A stretch of 43,692 nt of DNA from Verrucomicrobiota bacterium (GCA_021733945.1 JAIPJX010000023.1:1-43692); one strand, 5' to 3'; shown: positions 25,889-36,983, counted from the first letter of the stretch. The notes: a model not told the origin generated them from the letters alone. Program-made: numbers and translations.

Positions 25889-26632
25889 GTGAACGTTTCA
25901 GTTGCCCAGATCGAAGCCGTTGTTTTGGCGGGTGGATTCGGCACGCGGTTGCGATCCGTCCTGAGTGATCTTCCCAAGCCGATGGCTCCCGTCCGGGGCA
26001 GGCCGTTTCTCGAGTGGGTGGTTCGTTATCTGGCGACCCAGGGAATTCTCAAGATTCGAATTTCCACCGGTTATCTCGGGGAGAAAATTGCGGCCCATTT
26101 CGACGGGCAACCCGTGGACGGGGTGCACGTGACCTGCATCGCGGAACCCGAACCACTGGGAACGGCGGGTGGATTCCTGAATGCTGTTGGTGCGGGGTTG
26201 CAAAGGCCCCGGGCCTGGTTGGTATTAAACGGTGATTCCCTGGCGTTTGGTGCGATCCAAGCAATGGCGGAACTTCTGAATCGAACCGGGGCGGAGGGAG
26301 TGCTCCTGGGTGTGAAAATGCACGATGCCTCGCGGTACGGCACGCTTTCGGTGGATTCGGCCGGTGACGTGTCCGGCTTTGAGGAGAAACGACCGGGAGC
26401 GGGACTCATCAATGCGGGCGTCTATTTGTTTCGGGATGGTCTGCTGGATCGATTCCCCGTCCAGCGACCCTTGAGTTTTGAGACAGCCGTGTTTCCGGAA
26501 TTGCTCGGATCGAAGGTCTCCCTGAAGGTGCTTGAAACAACCGGACCCTTCCTGGATATCGGAATTCCCGAATCGCTGGCTTCGGCTGAAGATTTTATTG
26601 GCGCGAACCAGAATCAATTTGAAAGGTGCTGA
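25889..26632 (+). CDS. Sugar-phosphate nucleotidyltransferase (HddC/RfbA-like)
   Basis: The 247-residue enzyme transfers a nucleotide to a sugar 1-phosphate. The N-terminal signature AVVLAGGFGTRLRSV is followed by LPKPMAPVRGRPFLEW, with the Lys of the P-K-P-M block contacting phosphate; NGDSLAF contains the metal-binding Asp. Length and sequence fit the group of D-glycero-alpha-D-manno-heptose 1-phosphate guanylyltransferases (HddC), in keeping with the HddA-like kinase in the cassette. The start is GTG at 25889, two bases after the epimerase stop. The NUDIX gene begins directly after this stop (26633). Confidence 0.85.
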   Translation: MNVSVAQIEAVVLAGGFGTRLRSVLSDLPKPMAPVRGRPFLEWVVRYLATQGILKIRISTGYLGEKIAAHFDGQPVDGVHVTCIAEPEPLGTAGGFLNAVGAGLQRPRAWLVLNGDSLAFGAIQAMAELLNRTGAEGVLLGVKMHDASRYGTLSVDSAGDVSGFEEKRPGAGLINAGVYLFRDGLLDRFPVQRPLSFETAVFPELLGSKVSLKVLETTGPFLDIGIPESLASAEDFIGANQNQFERC

Positions 26633-27109
26633 ATGAATTCGATCGCGGAAAAAATGTTTGCGCGCCGTGCGGTGAATGAGCATACCAAACTCAGGCTGGG
26701 AGTGGGCGTGTTCCTTCTGGACGCGGATGGCCGGGTTCTGCTTGAGAAAAGAAGCGATTGCGGATTATGGGGACTGCCCGGCGGTGGGATTGATCCGGGC
26801 GAATCGGTTCACACGGCTGCCGCCCGTGAGGTTCGCGAAGAGACGGGTTTCGAAATCAGGGTGACCCGAATGATCGGTGTTTATTCGGAGCCGGAGGATC
26901 GTATCGTGACGTTTCAGGACAACGGGGATGTCGTGCACCGGATCGATGTGATCGTGGAGGCGGAAATTGTCTCCGGTGATCTGGTGTTGAGTGACGAAAG
27001 CGAAGAGATGAGGTTTTTCGAGCGCGGCGATTTCCCCGGTGAAATCTGTCCTCCAGCGATCAAACCAATTGAGGATTATTTAAACGGAGCCATTGCCGTT
27101 CTTCGATGA
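26633..27109 (+). CDS. NUDIX hydrolase of the sugar cassette
   Basis: The 158-residue protein has a complete NUDIX box: GGGIDPGESVHTAAAREVRE followed by ETG (about residues 44-66). The W-G-L-P block before it and the position within a sugar-nucleotide operon suggest hydrolysis of a nucleotide sugar, like GDP-mannose mannosyl hydrolase, or removal of a side product (inference). The ATG immediately follows the stop of the nucleotidyltransferase, with AAAGG upstream, so translation is coupled. Confidence 0.88.
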   Translation: MNSIAEKMFARRAVNEHTKLRLGVGVFLLDADGRVLLEKRSDCGLWGLPGGGIDPGESVHTAAAREVREETGFEIRVTRMIGVYSEPEDRIVTFQDNGDVVHRIDVIVEAEIVSGDLVLSDESEEMRFFERGDFPGEICPPAIKPIEDYLNGAIAVLR

Positions 27110-27341
27110 CGGTTTCGAGGATGCACCATTTCACGGGTCAAACAGAGAGGGTGGAAACAGGCCGCAAACGTCCTGGAGAGAGGCAGTCCCCTGCCGCTCT
27201 CGGAAAGAACAGCCGAGCGCTCAAAAACGGATGTTGTACACCGCCGTTTCACGGTCCGGGGACGCCGGTCCGGCAGTGGGCCGGTTTGCGCGCTGGGTCG
27301 CAGACCCTCGCCCTGGAGGCGATTCTGACGAAGGAGGATGC
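27110..27341. other. Intergenic spacer with a degenerate hairpin repeat
   Basis: No gene is supported. The spacer holds a diverged copy of the GGAGTGCGG hairpin (27175-27203; GGCAG-TCCC-CTGCC stem-loop followed by GCTCTCGG). The final bases carry AAGGAGG, a perfect Shine-Dalgarno sequence for the methyltransferase. Confidence 0.5.
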
Positions 27342-28652
27342 ATGGAATTGACCGGGAGAATCAGCCTGCGGGACAACCGGTCGTTGTCGAAGGATGAATT
27401 CGCGCGGGCGTCGGAAATCTGCTCCGCGATTCGAAAGCTCGTGGATTCCAGGGCGGACTTCATCGCCGGGAAAGGCCTGGACCCGGCCATCGCACTTCCC
27501 GGGAACAATTGGGACCCGGAAGCCGATCAACCCTTTCTGAATCGGTACCGGCATATTGTCGCCGCAAAATACGAGGTCATCAACCGGCTTCGGTTATACG
27601 CGCAGTTTTCGAGCTTCGATCTCGTGACCCAGTCGATGGTGACGGGGGGGCGGGAGGTGCCCGAGATTCCGGAGGATTTTGACGAACGATTTGAAAAACA
27701 GTTTCCGAAGCCGGATCACTGGATTGATCGGTACCGAATGATCACCCGGTTTGTGCCGGCCGACATTCGCGCGCGTTTTCCCAGGGTTCTGGGCGAGATC
27801 GGTTGGGAGATCGATGGGCACCCCGTCAACCACGATGTCTATGCGTACCAGGAGCGGATCAACCTGATGTTCGAGTCGGGTTTGATCGACGAGCTGCGAC
27901 GCCGGGTCCGAACCAACGGCTCGGTGCGGATTCTGGAGATTGGTGGTGGGTACGGAGGGTTGGCTCATGCCCTGACCGGGCTGTTGCATGGGGCGGTGAA
28001 ATACACGATTTGTGATCTTCCCGAATCCCTGCTTTCCTCGGCCATCTACCTGGGTGTCACGCATCCCAGACTCGGGCACCGGATTTACGACGGGGCGGAC
28101 CCGGCGAACCTGTCCGTTCCGGATGAATGGCTCGGGTTTCGGTATGTTCCGAATTACCTGTTCGATGATTTTTGCGGATTGGGCGAACCGGTGGACCTGG
28201 CGATCAACACGCTGTCGTTTCCCGAGATGACCGAGGCTCAGGTCCGGTATTATGGACAGCGGTTGAAGGGACTGATCGGGGGCGGTGGAGTGTTGTTCGA
28301 ACAGAACGAAGACGGCCGATGGATGGGATTGCTCGACTGCAAAACAATCCTCGCCGAGTCGCTGGCTTGTCGGCATCCGATTTTACCGAAAACGATCCCC
28401 GTGATATCGAAAGGCCGTGCGGATCTCTGGTCGATGGAACCGTTCGAAATGATCGTGAGCCCGGAGCGCAGACCCTTCGGCGGGGCTGGACTTCGGATTC
28501 GGCTCCGTGTGTGGCGAGCGTTCTGCCTGGTCCGGGCCCCGGGGCTCGGTCTGGTCCGCTTGAGGCAGGCGCTCCAGGCGAGGCTCAGCCCCGCGGTGTT
28601 TCGCGGACTCAAGAAAATCTGGAACCTCTTTGGCGGCCGGATGAAAGCGTAG
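27342..28652 (+). CDS. Putative sugar O-methyltransferase
   Basis: The 436-residue protein has an N-terminal ~180-residue helical part and a methyltransferase core with motif I RILEIGGGYGGLAHAL (about residues 196-211) and DLPESLLSSAIYLG after it. This layout, with a long N-terminal region and the L-E-I-G-G-G-Y-G-G motif, is that of the 'putative sugar O-methyltransferase' family found in polysaccharide gene clusters. It would methylate a sugar hydroxyl in the surface glycan made by the cassette. The AAGGAGG at 27331-27337 fixes the ATG at 27342; an open frame from 27093 lacks such a signal. Confidence 0.8.
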   Translation: MELTGRISLRDNRSLSKDEFARASEICSAIRKLVDSRADFIAGKGLDPAIALPGNNWDPEADQPFLNRYRHIVAAKYEVINRLRLYAQFSSFDLVTQSMVTGGREVPEIPEDFDERFEKQFPKPDHWIDRYRMITRFVPADIRARFPRVLGEIGWEIDGHPVNHDVYAYQERINLMFESGLIDELRRRVRTNGSVRILEIGGGYGGLAHALTGLLHGAVKYTICDLPESLLSSAIYLGVTHPRLGHRIYDGADPANLSVPDEWLGFRYVPNYLFDDFCGLGEPVDLAINTLSFPEMTEAQVRYYGQRLKGLIGGGGVLFEQNEDGRWMGLLDCKTILAESLACRHPILPKTIPVISKGRADLWSMEPFEMIVSPERRPFGGAGLRIRLRVWRAFCLVRAPGLGLVRLRQALQARLSPAVFRGLKKIWNLFGGRMKA

Positions 28653-28988
28653 CGCAGTCCTTTAAAATAGTAGGAGCCAACTTCAGGAGGCTCTAAAATA
28701 GCTAAAGATCCCTCGGAAATCAGAGTCTCGTGACCTCGCCTCCTCCAAGATCTGGAAAAAGCGCCAGAGGACTGGCGCACTCCACAAGCTGGCGCACCAT
28801 TGCAACGCACCTCAGAAATCGCGAAGCGTCATGGAGTGCGGTAGTCCTCTACCGCTTTTGGCAGTGCGGTTCGCACCACCGTTGCGGGCGTCAACACCAG
28901 GGAAACACGCACCCCTTGCCACGGGGCTGGTTTTCGGCCAAGGTTCGATCGTTCCCGAGTCAATGGTTTCGTTTTGGGGCCCAGAGAA
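28653..28988. repeat. Inverted pair of GGAGTGCGG hairpins (BIME-like) in a gene-free spacer
   Basis: Copy A lies on the minus strand at 28756-28785 (stem GCGCCAG/CTGGCGC, loop TCCT) and copy B on the plus strand at 28833-28861 (stem GCGGTAG/CTACCGC, loop TCCT). Both read GGAGT-stem-loop-stem-TTTT in their own sense and are 47 bases apart. No gene is supported in this 336-base spacer. Confidence 0.75.
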
Positions 28989-30053
28989 ATGATCATAAGC
29001 AGAACACCGTATCGAATATCGCTGTTTGGTGGCGGGACGGATTATCCGGCCTGGTACCGGCAACACGGCGGGGCGGTGCTGTCGGTCACCATTAACAAGT
29101 ACTGTTATCTCACCTGCCGGTATCTTCCCCCGTTCTTTGAACATCGGTTCCGGGTGGTCTATTCGCGCATCGAGGATTGCCGATCGGTGGACGAGATCGC
29201 TCATCCGGCGGTCCGGTCCATCCTGCAGTTTCTAAAATTCGAGCGCGGTCTTGAGATTCATCACGACGGCGATCTGCCGGGCCGCAGTGGCATGGGTTCC
29301 AGCTCGGCATTTACGGTGGGATTGCTGAATGCGTTGTATGCGTTGCGGGGAGAGAGTCCGGATAAACCGCAGCTCGCCCGGGAGAGCATTCATGTCGAGC
29401 AGGAGTTGCTCAAGGAGACGGTGGGATCCCAGGATCAGGTCTGTGCCGCGTATGGAGGATTGAACCTGATTCAGTTTCACCGGGACGGTGGGGTGGAGGT
29501 CGAACCGGTCAAACTGCCGGAAGAGCGGTTGTCCGAGCTTCAGGAACACCTGATGCTTTTTTACACGGGGATCAAACGCACCGCCTCGGATATTGCGGCG
29601 ACGTATGTCCATGGAATCGACGCGAAGGAGGCGCAGTTGAAAACGATGTCCCGGTTTGTCTCGGAGGCGCTGGCGATTCTCCGCGAAGGGGGAGGGATGG
29701 AGGCGTTCGGTCGGCTGCTGCATCGTTCCTGGGAATCGAAACGCAGTCTGAGTGACTGTGTGTCCAACGCGCGGGTGGATCAGTTTTATGCGAAGGGGAT
29801 TGCGGCGGGAGCGCTGGGTGGCAAGTTGTTGGGGGCTGGCGGCGGCGGGTTTCTGCTGATGTTCGTGCCGCCGGACCACAGGGCGGCCGTGCGCGCCACT
29901 CTGAGCGATCTGATCCATGTGCCGTTCGAATTCGAGTTTTCGGGGAGTCAGATCATTTTTGCGGATCACGAAGAGGATTTCGAAGAGCAGGAAAAACTCC
30001 GTGATCAGCAGCCGATAGCCGCGTTTCGGGAGCTGTCGGGCGGAAGTTCGTAA
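28989..30053 (+). CDS. hddA: GHMP-family sugar kinase (D-glycero-alpha-D-manno-heptose 7-phosphate kinase-like)
   Basis: The 354-residue protein begins MIISRTPYRISLFGGGTDYP, the N-terminus characteristic of HddA-type heptose 7-phosphate 1-kinases. The ATP-binding motif 2 is PGRSGMGSSSAFTVGLLNAL (about residues 101-120) and motif 3 is KLLGAGGGGFLLMF (about 281-294). It would phosphorylate C1 of a sugar phosphate to prepare it for the HddC-like nucleotidyltransferase at 25889. The ATG at 28989 is five codons inside a longer frame and matches the family start. GmhA and GmhB equivalents are not in the window. The gene is followed by the convergent sulfatase. Confidence 0.88.
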   Translation: MIISRTPYRISLFGGGTDYPAWYRQHGGAVLSVTINKYCYLTCRYLPPFFEHRFRVVYSRIEDCRSVDEIAHPAVRSILQFLKFERGLEIHHDGDLPGRSGMGSSSAFTVGLLNALYALRGESPDKPQLARESIHVEQELLKETVGSQDQVCAAYGGLNLIQFHRDGGVEVEPVKLPEERLSELQEHLMLFYTGIKRTASDIAATYVHGIDAKEAQLKTMSRFVSEALAILREGGGMEAFGRLLHRSWESKRSLSDCVSNARVDQFYAKGIAAGALGGKLLGAGGGGFLLMFVPPDHRAAVRATLSDLIHVPFEFEFSGSQIIFADHEEDFEEQEKLRDQQPIAAFRELSGGSS

Positions 30054-30108
30054 TCCGACCGTCGAACCCCGGGGGCATGGTTGTTGCCGGGTGCCGCGGT
30101 GCTGGTTC

Positions 30109-31584
30109 TCAGTCGTTCAACCCGAAATATTTCGCCCGGATCCAATCCGGCTGCGCGTTGTCCGGTTGCCGCTTGCGTCCGGTCAGGTCCAGGTGCATCG
30201 GTTTCGGATGGTCGGTCGTGAGAGGCTGCGTGTCACCGACCTTTTGTTGCCAGGCTCTGGTGAGGGTCAGGAGACGGGTGACATCGCCGGTTCGATCCGG
30301 ATCGCCGGCGAGATCGTGGAGTTCGAGCGGATCGTTCTTGAGATCGAACAACTGGCGATGATTGATCTGGGGGTAGGAGATCAGCTTCCATTGCTCATCG
30401 CGGACGGACCGCATCACATTGCCATACGGCAGAAAGACTGAATTCCGAACCATCGACTGTTTCCCCAGCCAGATCGGTTCCAGGCTGTGGCCTGCCAGCT
30501 CGCCGGGTTCGGCAATGCCCGTCACCGAACAGAGGGTGGGGAGGATGTCGAACAGGTAGGTGAACGCGTCGCTTGACCCGCCCTTGGGGATTCCGGGTCC
30601 CACAAAGATGAGGGGGCACTTCATGCTGTGTTCATACAGGCTCTGTTTGCCCAACAACCCGTGGCTGCCGATCGCCAGGCCGTGGTCGGCTGAATAGATG
30701 ATCAGCGTCTTGTCGGCACGACCGCTCTTTTCGAGGGCTTTCAGGATTCTGCCGATCTGCTCGTCGAGATGGGTGATCAACCCGTAATACTCGGCCAGTT
30801 GGGATTGCACGACTTCCTTCGTTCTGGGCCATCCGGCAAGGGCTTCATCGCGAATGACCAGGTTGCCGTTGTCGAAAGGATGTTGCGGGAGGAAGTTCTT
30901 CGGGAGCGGCGGCAGGTTTCGGTAGTACTGCTCGCGGTAGGCTTCGGGTGGGTTGCGGGGATCATGCGGTGCGGTGAACGCTGCGTACGCGAAGAAGGGG
31001 GCTTCTTCCTGATACCCATCGAGGAAGTCAACCATGGCATCGGCGAACTCCTCGCTGGAAAACTTCGATGCCGTGCGTTTGTTCACCAGTCTGCCACCCT
31101 CGGCGATGTCCTGCACCTGCACCTGGGTGTGGTCGGCCATGCCACCCAGGAAGACCGATTTGCCCCGCTCGAATCCCCGCAGGAGTGCCGGCGCTTGGTT
31201 GTGCCATTTCCCAGTGACGAAAGTGGTGTACCCGTTTTCGCGCAGCAGTTCCGGAAGGATCTTCACCCCGGTCAGGTTGTGGTCAACCTTCAGCCAGGTC
31301 CGCCCGCTCATCAGCATCGCTCGACTCGGGATACACACCGCACCGCTGTTGGAGCCGAAACAGTAGTTCGCCCGAAAGCTGAATCCCTCACCAACCAGTC
31401 GATCGAGGTTCGGAGTCTGGATGTTCGGATTTCCCTGCGCGGCGATGGTGTCGGCTCGTTGATCGTCGGCGAACAGAAACAGGATGTTCAGTCGTTCGGC
31501 TGCGTTTGAGGAGGCAGGGACCGAAGTCCAGATCATCAGGGCACCCAGAATCAATAGAACGGAGCGAAACAGAGGCTTTGACAT
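30109..31584 (-). CDS. Exported type I (formylglycine) sulfatase
   Basis: The 491-residue enzyme has a signal peptide (MSKPLFRSVLLILGALMIWT, then SVPASSNA) and the S1 sulfatase fold. The metal-binding start NILFLFADDQRADTI and the formylglycine motif CIPSRAMLMSGRT (C-x-P-S-R, about residues 84-96) are intact, as are GKWHN and SADHGLAIGSHGLLGKQSLYE. It removes sulfate from sulfated glycans or other sulfate esters in the periplasm; the maturase is not in this window. The ATG at 31584 gives the signal peptide directly, and TACAAT ends six bases upstream. A longer frame from 31608 would overlap that -10 box. Confidence 0.93.
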   Translation of the reverse strand: MSKPLFRSVLLILGALMIWTSVPASSNAAERLNILFLFADDQRADTIAAQGNPNIQTPNLDRLVGEGFSFRANYCFGSNSGAVCIPSRAMLMSGRTWLKVDHNLTGVKILPELLRENGYTTFVTGKWHNQAPALLRGFERGKSVFLGGMADHTQVQVQDIAEGGRLVNKRTASKFSSEEFADAMVDFLDGYQEEAPFFAYAAFTAPHDPRNPPEAYREQYYRNLPPLPKNFLPQHPFDNGNLVIRDEALAGWPRTKEVVQSQLAEYYGLITHLDEQIGRILKALEKSGRADKTLIIYSADHGLAIGSHGLLGKQSLYEHSMKCPLIFVGPGIPKGGSSDAFTYLFDILPTLCSVTGIAEPGELAGHSLEPIWLGKQSMVRNSVFLPYGNVMRSVRDEQWKLISYPQINHRQLFDLKNDPLELHDLAGDPDRTGDVTRLLTLTRAWQQKVGDTQPLTTDHPKPMHLDLTGRKRQPDNAQPDWIRAKYFGLND

Positions 31585-31590
31585 GATCGG

Positions 31591-31618
31591 ATTGTAACGG
31601 TTACGCAACGGTTTTGAA
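31591..31618 (-). promoter_or_regulatory. Promoter for a leaderless sulfatase transcript
   Basis: Minus strand: TTCAAA (31613-31618), 16-nt spacer, TACAAT (31591-31596), six bases to the ATG at 31584. The -10 box is strong, the -35 box weak. Confidence 0.5.
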
Positions 31619-31707
31619 GCACCGAATTCGTGGCACCCGCGAATGGATCACAATTTCTTCCAACGATCCCTTCGATCCCTTTTCGTCCAAACCATTCCGG
31701 GGTGCGG

Positions 31708-32634
31708 TCAATGGGTTCGTTCAAGCAGGTGCGCCGCCAAGGCGCGCAGGGTCGCGCCCCGGGCACCGAACCGGTCGAGCGAGGCATACGCCTTCTGGGT
31801 CAACTGCCGGGCAATGGTTTGGGATCGTTTCATTCCCACGATGGAAGGAAAGGTGGCCTTCTGCGCGGCGGTGTCCTTGCCTGCCGTTTTGCCGAGTTGT
31901 TCGGACGTCTGGGTCACGTCCAGAATGTCGTCGATCACCTGGAAGGCCAGTCCGACATGATACCCGAAATCCGACAACGCCTGCAGTTCCGCGGGTGTGC
32001 AGTTGGCGCTCATGCCTCCCAAACGCACGGCGCAACGGAGCAGAGCCGATGTTTTGCGTTCGTGGATGAATCGGAGTTCGGCGGCGGAGACCTTCTTTCC
32101 TTCACCTTCCAGGTCGGCAACCTGGCCGGCGATGAGTTGGAGCGACCCGGCTGCCTGGCTTAATTCCAGAATGATCGTGCGGTGCGGATACCGGGCCCAG
32201 CCTTTGCATCCGGCGGCGATCTCAAACGCCTGGGTCAGGAGCGCGTCCCCGGCCAGGATGGCGATGCCTTCACCGAAGACCTTGTGATTGGTCGGTTTCC
32301 CGCGCCGGAAATCATCGTTGTCCATGGCGGGCAAATCGTCGTGGATCAGGGAATACGTGTGAATGCATTCAACCGCACACGCCAGGGGCATGGCATCCCG
32401 GGGATCCCCCTTGCAAGCCGCGGCGGCGGCAAGACAGAGAACGGGACGCAACCGTTTTCCTCCGGCAAAGAGCGAGTATCTCATCGCCTGGTGTACGGTG
32501 GTGGGCCGGGTGCGGGCGGGCGGCAGCACCTTGTTCAAAGCCTGGTTCACGGCCTTCGTCTGATTTTCCAGGAGGGCGGCCAGCTCGTTCGAGCTGAGTT
32601 TTGCGGGTGGAGCAATGATTTTGCGGGCAGGCAT
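31708..32634 (-). CDS. ispA: Polyprenyl (geranyl/farnesyl) diphosphate synthase
   Basis: The 308-residue enzyme condenses isopentenyl diphosphate with allylic diphosphates. The first Asp-rich motif is LIHDDLPAMDNDD (DDx4D, about residues 92-104), followed by RRGKPTNHKVFGEG; the second is FQVIDDILDVT (about 236-246). The two residues before and the D-x-x-x-x-D spacing fit the bacterial farnesyl/geranylgeranyl class (type II). The frame is open to 32856, but the promoter and the family N-terminus place the start at 32634. Exact chain length of the product cannot be read from the sequence. Confidence 0.92.
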   Translation of the reverse strand: MPARKIIAPPAKLSSNELAALLENQTKAVNQALNKVLPPARTRPTTVHQAMRYSLFAGGKRLRPVLCLAAAAACKGDPRDAMPLACAVECIHTYSLIHDDLPAMDNDDFRRGKPTNHKVFGEGIAILAGDALLTQAFEIAAGCKGWARYPHRTIILELSQAAGSLQLIAGQVADLEGEGKKVSAAELRFIHERKTSALLRCAVRLGGMSANCTPAELQALSDFGYHVGLAFQVIDDILDVTQTSEQLGKTAGKDTAAQKATFPSIVGMKRSQTIARQLTQKAYASLDRFGARGATLRALAAHLLERTH

Positions 32635-32641
32635 CGGTTGG

Positions 32642-32670
32642 GTTTTAGGCGACGGGTCGTCCCCGATCAA
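32642..32670 (-). promoter_or_regulatory. Sigma-70-type promoter for a leaderless ispA transcript
   Basis: Minus strand: TTGATC (32665-32670), 17-nt spacer, TAAAAC (32642-32647), seven bases to the ATG at 32634. Confidence 0.6.
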
Positions 32671-32830
32671 GGACAGATTCGCCGGGTGCAATGGGTATTT
32701 GGAGATCGCCGGAATACCTGGATGACAAAGACCGGCTTTCGGCACCCGGATCCGGAGCTCAAGAGATGGACAAAGGCAGTCCTCATCGTCTTCAAGTGCG
32801 CCATTCGGGTGAGACAGCGCCCGTGTTGAT

Positions 32831-32894
32831 GTGACAATGTGGCTCTTGTGGCGCACTTGGCTCGAGCTTATCCTGGCGGGGTGGTCTGTATAAT
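32831..32894 (+). promoter_or_regulatory. dnaK promoter region: TATAAT and candidate heat-shock operator
   Basis: A perfect -10 TATAAT is at 32889-32894; the matching -35 is poor (CTTATC at 32867-32872, 16-nt spacer). Upstream, GTGACAATGTGG (32831-32842) and TTGTGGCGC (32846-32854) resemble parts of the repeat between hsp20 and the LOG gene. No CIRCE element is visible. The predicted leader is about 80 nt and no Shine-Dalgarno sequence precedes the ATG. Confidence 0.5.
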
Positions 32895-32980
32895 ATCAAC
32901 GTATGGAACATGTTAGGAATGTTTCGGGGCGCTGGCATGGTCTCTGCTGAAGATGCAATTGAATTTTAACAGATTAAGTT

Positions 32981-34915
32981 ATGGCGAAGGTACTAGGCAT
33001 TGATTTAGGAACAACGAACTCCTGCATGTGCGTCATGGAAGGTGGGGAGCCTCTCGTGTTGGAAAACTCTGAAGGCAAACGCACGACGCCTTCCATTGTG
33101 GCATTCACGAAATCCGGTGAGCGACTTGTGGGTGACGCTGCCAAACGGCAGGCGGTCACGAATCCGCGAAACACGGTCTATTCCGTGAAGCGGTTTATGG
33201 GTCGGAAGTTTGACGAAATCCACGAAGAGCAGAAACGGGTTCCGTATGGGGTCGTCAAGGCTGCCAACGGGGATGCTGCGGTGGAGGTTGAGGTCGACGG
33301 AAAGCCCAAGCAGTTTAGTCCGCCCGAGATTTCGGCGATGATTCTCTCCAAGCTCAAAGCGGACGCTGAGATGCGTCTTGGTGAGACGATCAGTCAGGCA
33401 GTGATCACGGTCCCTGCCTACTTCAACGATTCCCAGCGGCAGGCCACCAAGGATGCGGGTCGGATTGCGGGGTTGGAGGTGTTGCGGATCATCAATGAAC
33501 CAACCGCCGCCTCCCTGGCCTACGGTCTGGACAAGAAGAAGGACGAAAAGATCGCCGTTTATGATTTGGGCGGGGGCACCTTCGATATATCCGTGCTGGA
33601 GATTGGTGATGGAGTTTTCGAAGTGAAAGCCACCAACGGCGACACTCATCTGGGTGGCGATGACTGGGATTCGGCGATCATGGATTGGATTCTCGATGAA
33701 TTCAAACGCGACCATGGCATGGATTTGCGCAAGCAGCCCGACGCGATTCAACGCATCAAGGAAGAGGCGGAAAAAGCGAAGATCGCGCTGTCCAGCGCGC
33801 AGGAGTTCGATATCAACCTGCCGTTCATCACGGCGGACGCTTCGGGACCCAAGCATGTGAGTTCCAAACTGACCCGTTCACGGATGGAGCAGTTGTGCGA
33901 CCGGTTGTTCGAACGGACGGTTGCACCGGTGAAGAACTGTTTGAAGGACGCCGGCATTTCGACCGATGAAATTGACGAGTTGGTGCTGGTGGGAGGCATG
34001 ACCCGCATGCAGCGTGTGGTGGAAACCGCCCGGGCTCTGGTCAACAAGGCACCCCATCAGGGGGTCAACCCCGACGAGGTGGTCGCGATCGGAGCGGCGA
34101 TTCAGGGTGGTGTGCTCAAGGGCGACGTCAAGGATGTGCTCCTGTTGGATGTCACCCCCCTGTCCCTGGGCATCGAGACGCTCGGTGGAGTGTTCACAAA
34201 GCTCATTGAGAGAAATACCACGGTGCCGACGCGCAAATCCGAGATTTTTTCGACCGCTTCGGACAATCAGCCCGGGGTCGAGATTCATGTGCTCCAGGGG
34301 GAGCGGCCGATGACCAAGGACAACAAGACCATCGGCAAGTTTAATCTCACCGATATCCCGCCGGCGCCGCGCGGAGTGCCCCAGGTCGAAGTGACCTTCG
34401 ACATTGATGCCAACGGCATCCTGCACGTCAGCGCCAAGGACCTGGGAACTGGCAAGGAACAAAAAATTACAATTTCAGCCAGCAGCGGCCTTTCCAAGGA
34501 CGAGATTGAGAAACTGAAAAAGGACGCTGAGCTGCACGCCGAGGAGGATAAAAAGCGCCGGGAGGAAATTGAAATCCGGAATGAGGCGGACAACTCCGTG
34601 TATCGGTCCGAGAAAATGCTCAAGGACAATGCCGACAAGATCTCGGGGACGGACAAGACCCGGATCGAAGAGGTGGCTGGTGCGGTGAAGGACGCCCTCA
34701 AGGGATCTGACGTCGACGCGATCAAGTCTGCGAGCGAGAAGCTCAACGAGGCATGGCAGTCGGTCTCCGCCGAGCTCTACAAGGCCGCTGCCGAGAAAGC
34801 CAAGGAGAAACCGCAGGAAGGTGGGGCTTCTGAAGAGCCGAGTTCCGGGAAATCCAAGGGCGGCAAGGACGACGGTCCGATCATCGACGCCGAAGTGGTG
34901 GACGAAAACAAGTGA
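32981..34915 (+). CDS. dnaK: Molecular chaperone DnaK (Hsp70)
   Basis: The 644-residue ATP-dependent chaperone is complete. ATPase domain: [16 protein letters not shown] (residues 6-21), [19 protein letters not shown] (about 189-207) and [11 protein letters not shown]. The linker [16 protein letters not shown] (about 385-400) leads to the substrate-binding domain, and the lid ends in a Gly/Lys/Asp-rich tail with the conserved EVVDENK. No grpE or dnaJ is adjacent; instead groES and groEL follow, an arrangement that links the two chaperone machines. It starts 80 bases after the predicted transcription start. Confidence 0.98.
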   Translation: MAKVLGIDLGTTNSCMCVMEGGEPLVLENSEGKRTTPSIVAFTKSGERLVGDAAKRQAVTNPRNTVYSVKRFMGRKFDEIHEEQKRVPYGVVKAANGDAAVEVEVDGKPKQFSPPEISAMILSKLKADAEMRLGETISQAVITVPAYFNDSQRQATKDAGRIAGLEVLRIINEPTAASLAYGLDKKKDEKIAVYDLGGGTFDISVLEIGDGVFEVKATNGDTHLGGDDWDSAIMDWILDEFKRDHGMDLRKQPDAIQRIKEEAEKAKIALSSAQEFDINLPFITADASGPKHVSSKLTRSRMEQLCDRLFERTVAPVKNCLKDAGISTDEIDELVLVGGMTRMQRVVETARALVNKAPHQGVNPDEVVAIGAAIQGGVLKGDVKDVLLLDVTPLSLGIETLGGVFTKLIERNTTVPTRKSEIFSTASDNQPGVEIHVLQGERPMTKDNKTIGKFNLTDIPPAPRGVPQVEVTFDIDANGILHVSAKDLGTGKEQKITISASSGLSKDEIEKLKKDAELHAEEDKKRREEIEIRNEADNSVYRSEKMLKDNADKISGTDKTRIEEVAGAVKDALKGSDVDAIKSASEKLNEAWQSVSAELYKAAAEKAKEKPQEGGASEEPSSGKSKGGKDDGPIIDAEVVDENK

Positions 34916-35000
34916 TCGGAAGCGATAATTTTCCCGCAGCGAGTGCGGCGGGCTTTGATTCATCAATCAAATCGTAATAACAAAGGATAAAAAAAAACCT

Positions 35001-35294
35001 ATGGCAATCAATGTGAAACCACTCGGCGACCGAGTTTTGGTCGAGGCAGTGGCAGAGGCGGAAGAAAAGAAGGGTGGGATCATCATCCCTGACTCTGCAA
35101 AAGAAAAACCGATGGAAAGTGTCGTTGTGGCGCTTGGCACCGGAAAAACGGACGACGCAGGGAAGAAAGTTCCTTTCGAAGTCAAGAAAGGCGATCGCGT
35201 CTTGGTGAGCAAATACGGCGGCACTGAGATCAAGTTGGACGGCAAGGAGTACAAGATTTTGAACTCCGACGACATTCTTGCGGTTATTGGCTAA
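35001..35294 (+). CDS. groES: Co-chaperonin GroES (Hsp10)
   Basis: The 97-residue protein caps GroEL. The N-terminus [26 protein letters not shown] is classical, with the mobile loop at [15 protein letters not shown] (about residues 24-38) and the base [26 protein letters not shown] lies before the ATG. The gap of 86 bases after dnaK contains a weak GC hairpin (CCCGC/GCGGG) without a T-tract, and no separate promoter or CIRCE element was recognised. groEL starts 26 bases downstream. Confidence 0.98.
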   Translation: MAINVKPLGDRVLVEAVAEAEEKKGGIIIPDSAKEKPMESVVVALGTGKTDDAGKKVPFEVKKGDRVLVSKYGGTEIKLDGKEYKILNSDDILAVIG

Positions 35295-35302
35295 CAAATT
35301 AG

Positions 35303-36958
<1,656 letters not shown>

Positions 36959-36983
36959 TTCCTGCGCCAGGAATAGAATTCAC

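Noticed and set aside
32635..32856. N-terminal extension of the polyprenyl synthase to 32856
   Set aside because: The promoter for the gene lies inside this stretch and the family N-terminus begins at 32634.
34916..35000. CIRCE element before groES or dnaK
   Set aside because: Looked for TTAGCACTC-N9-GAGTGCTAA in both upstream regions; nothing close is present.
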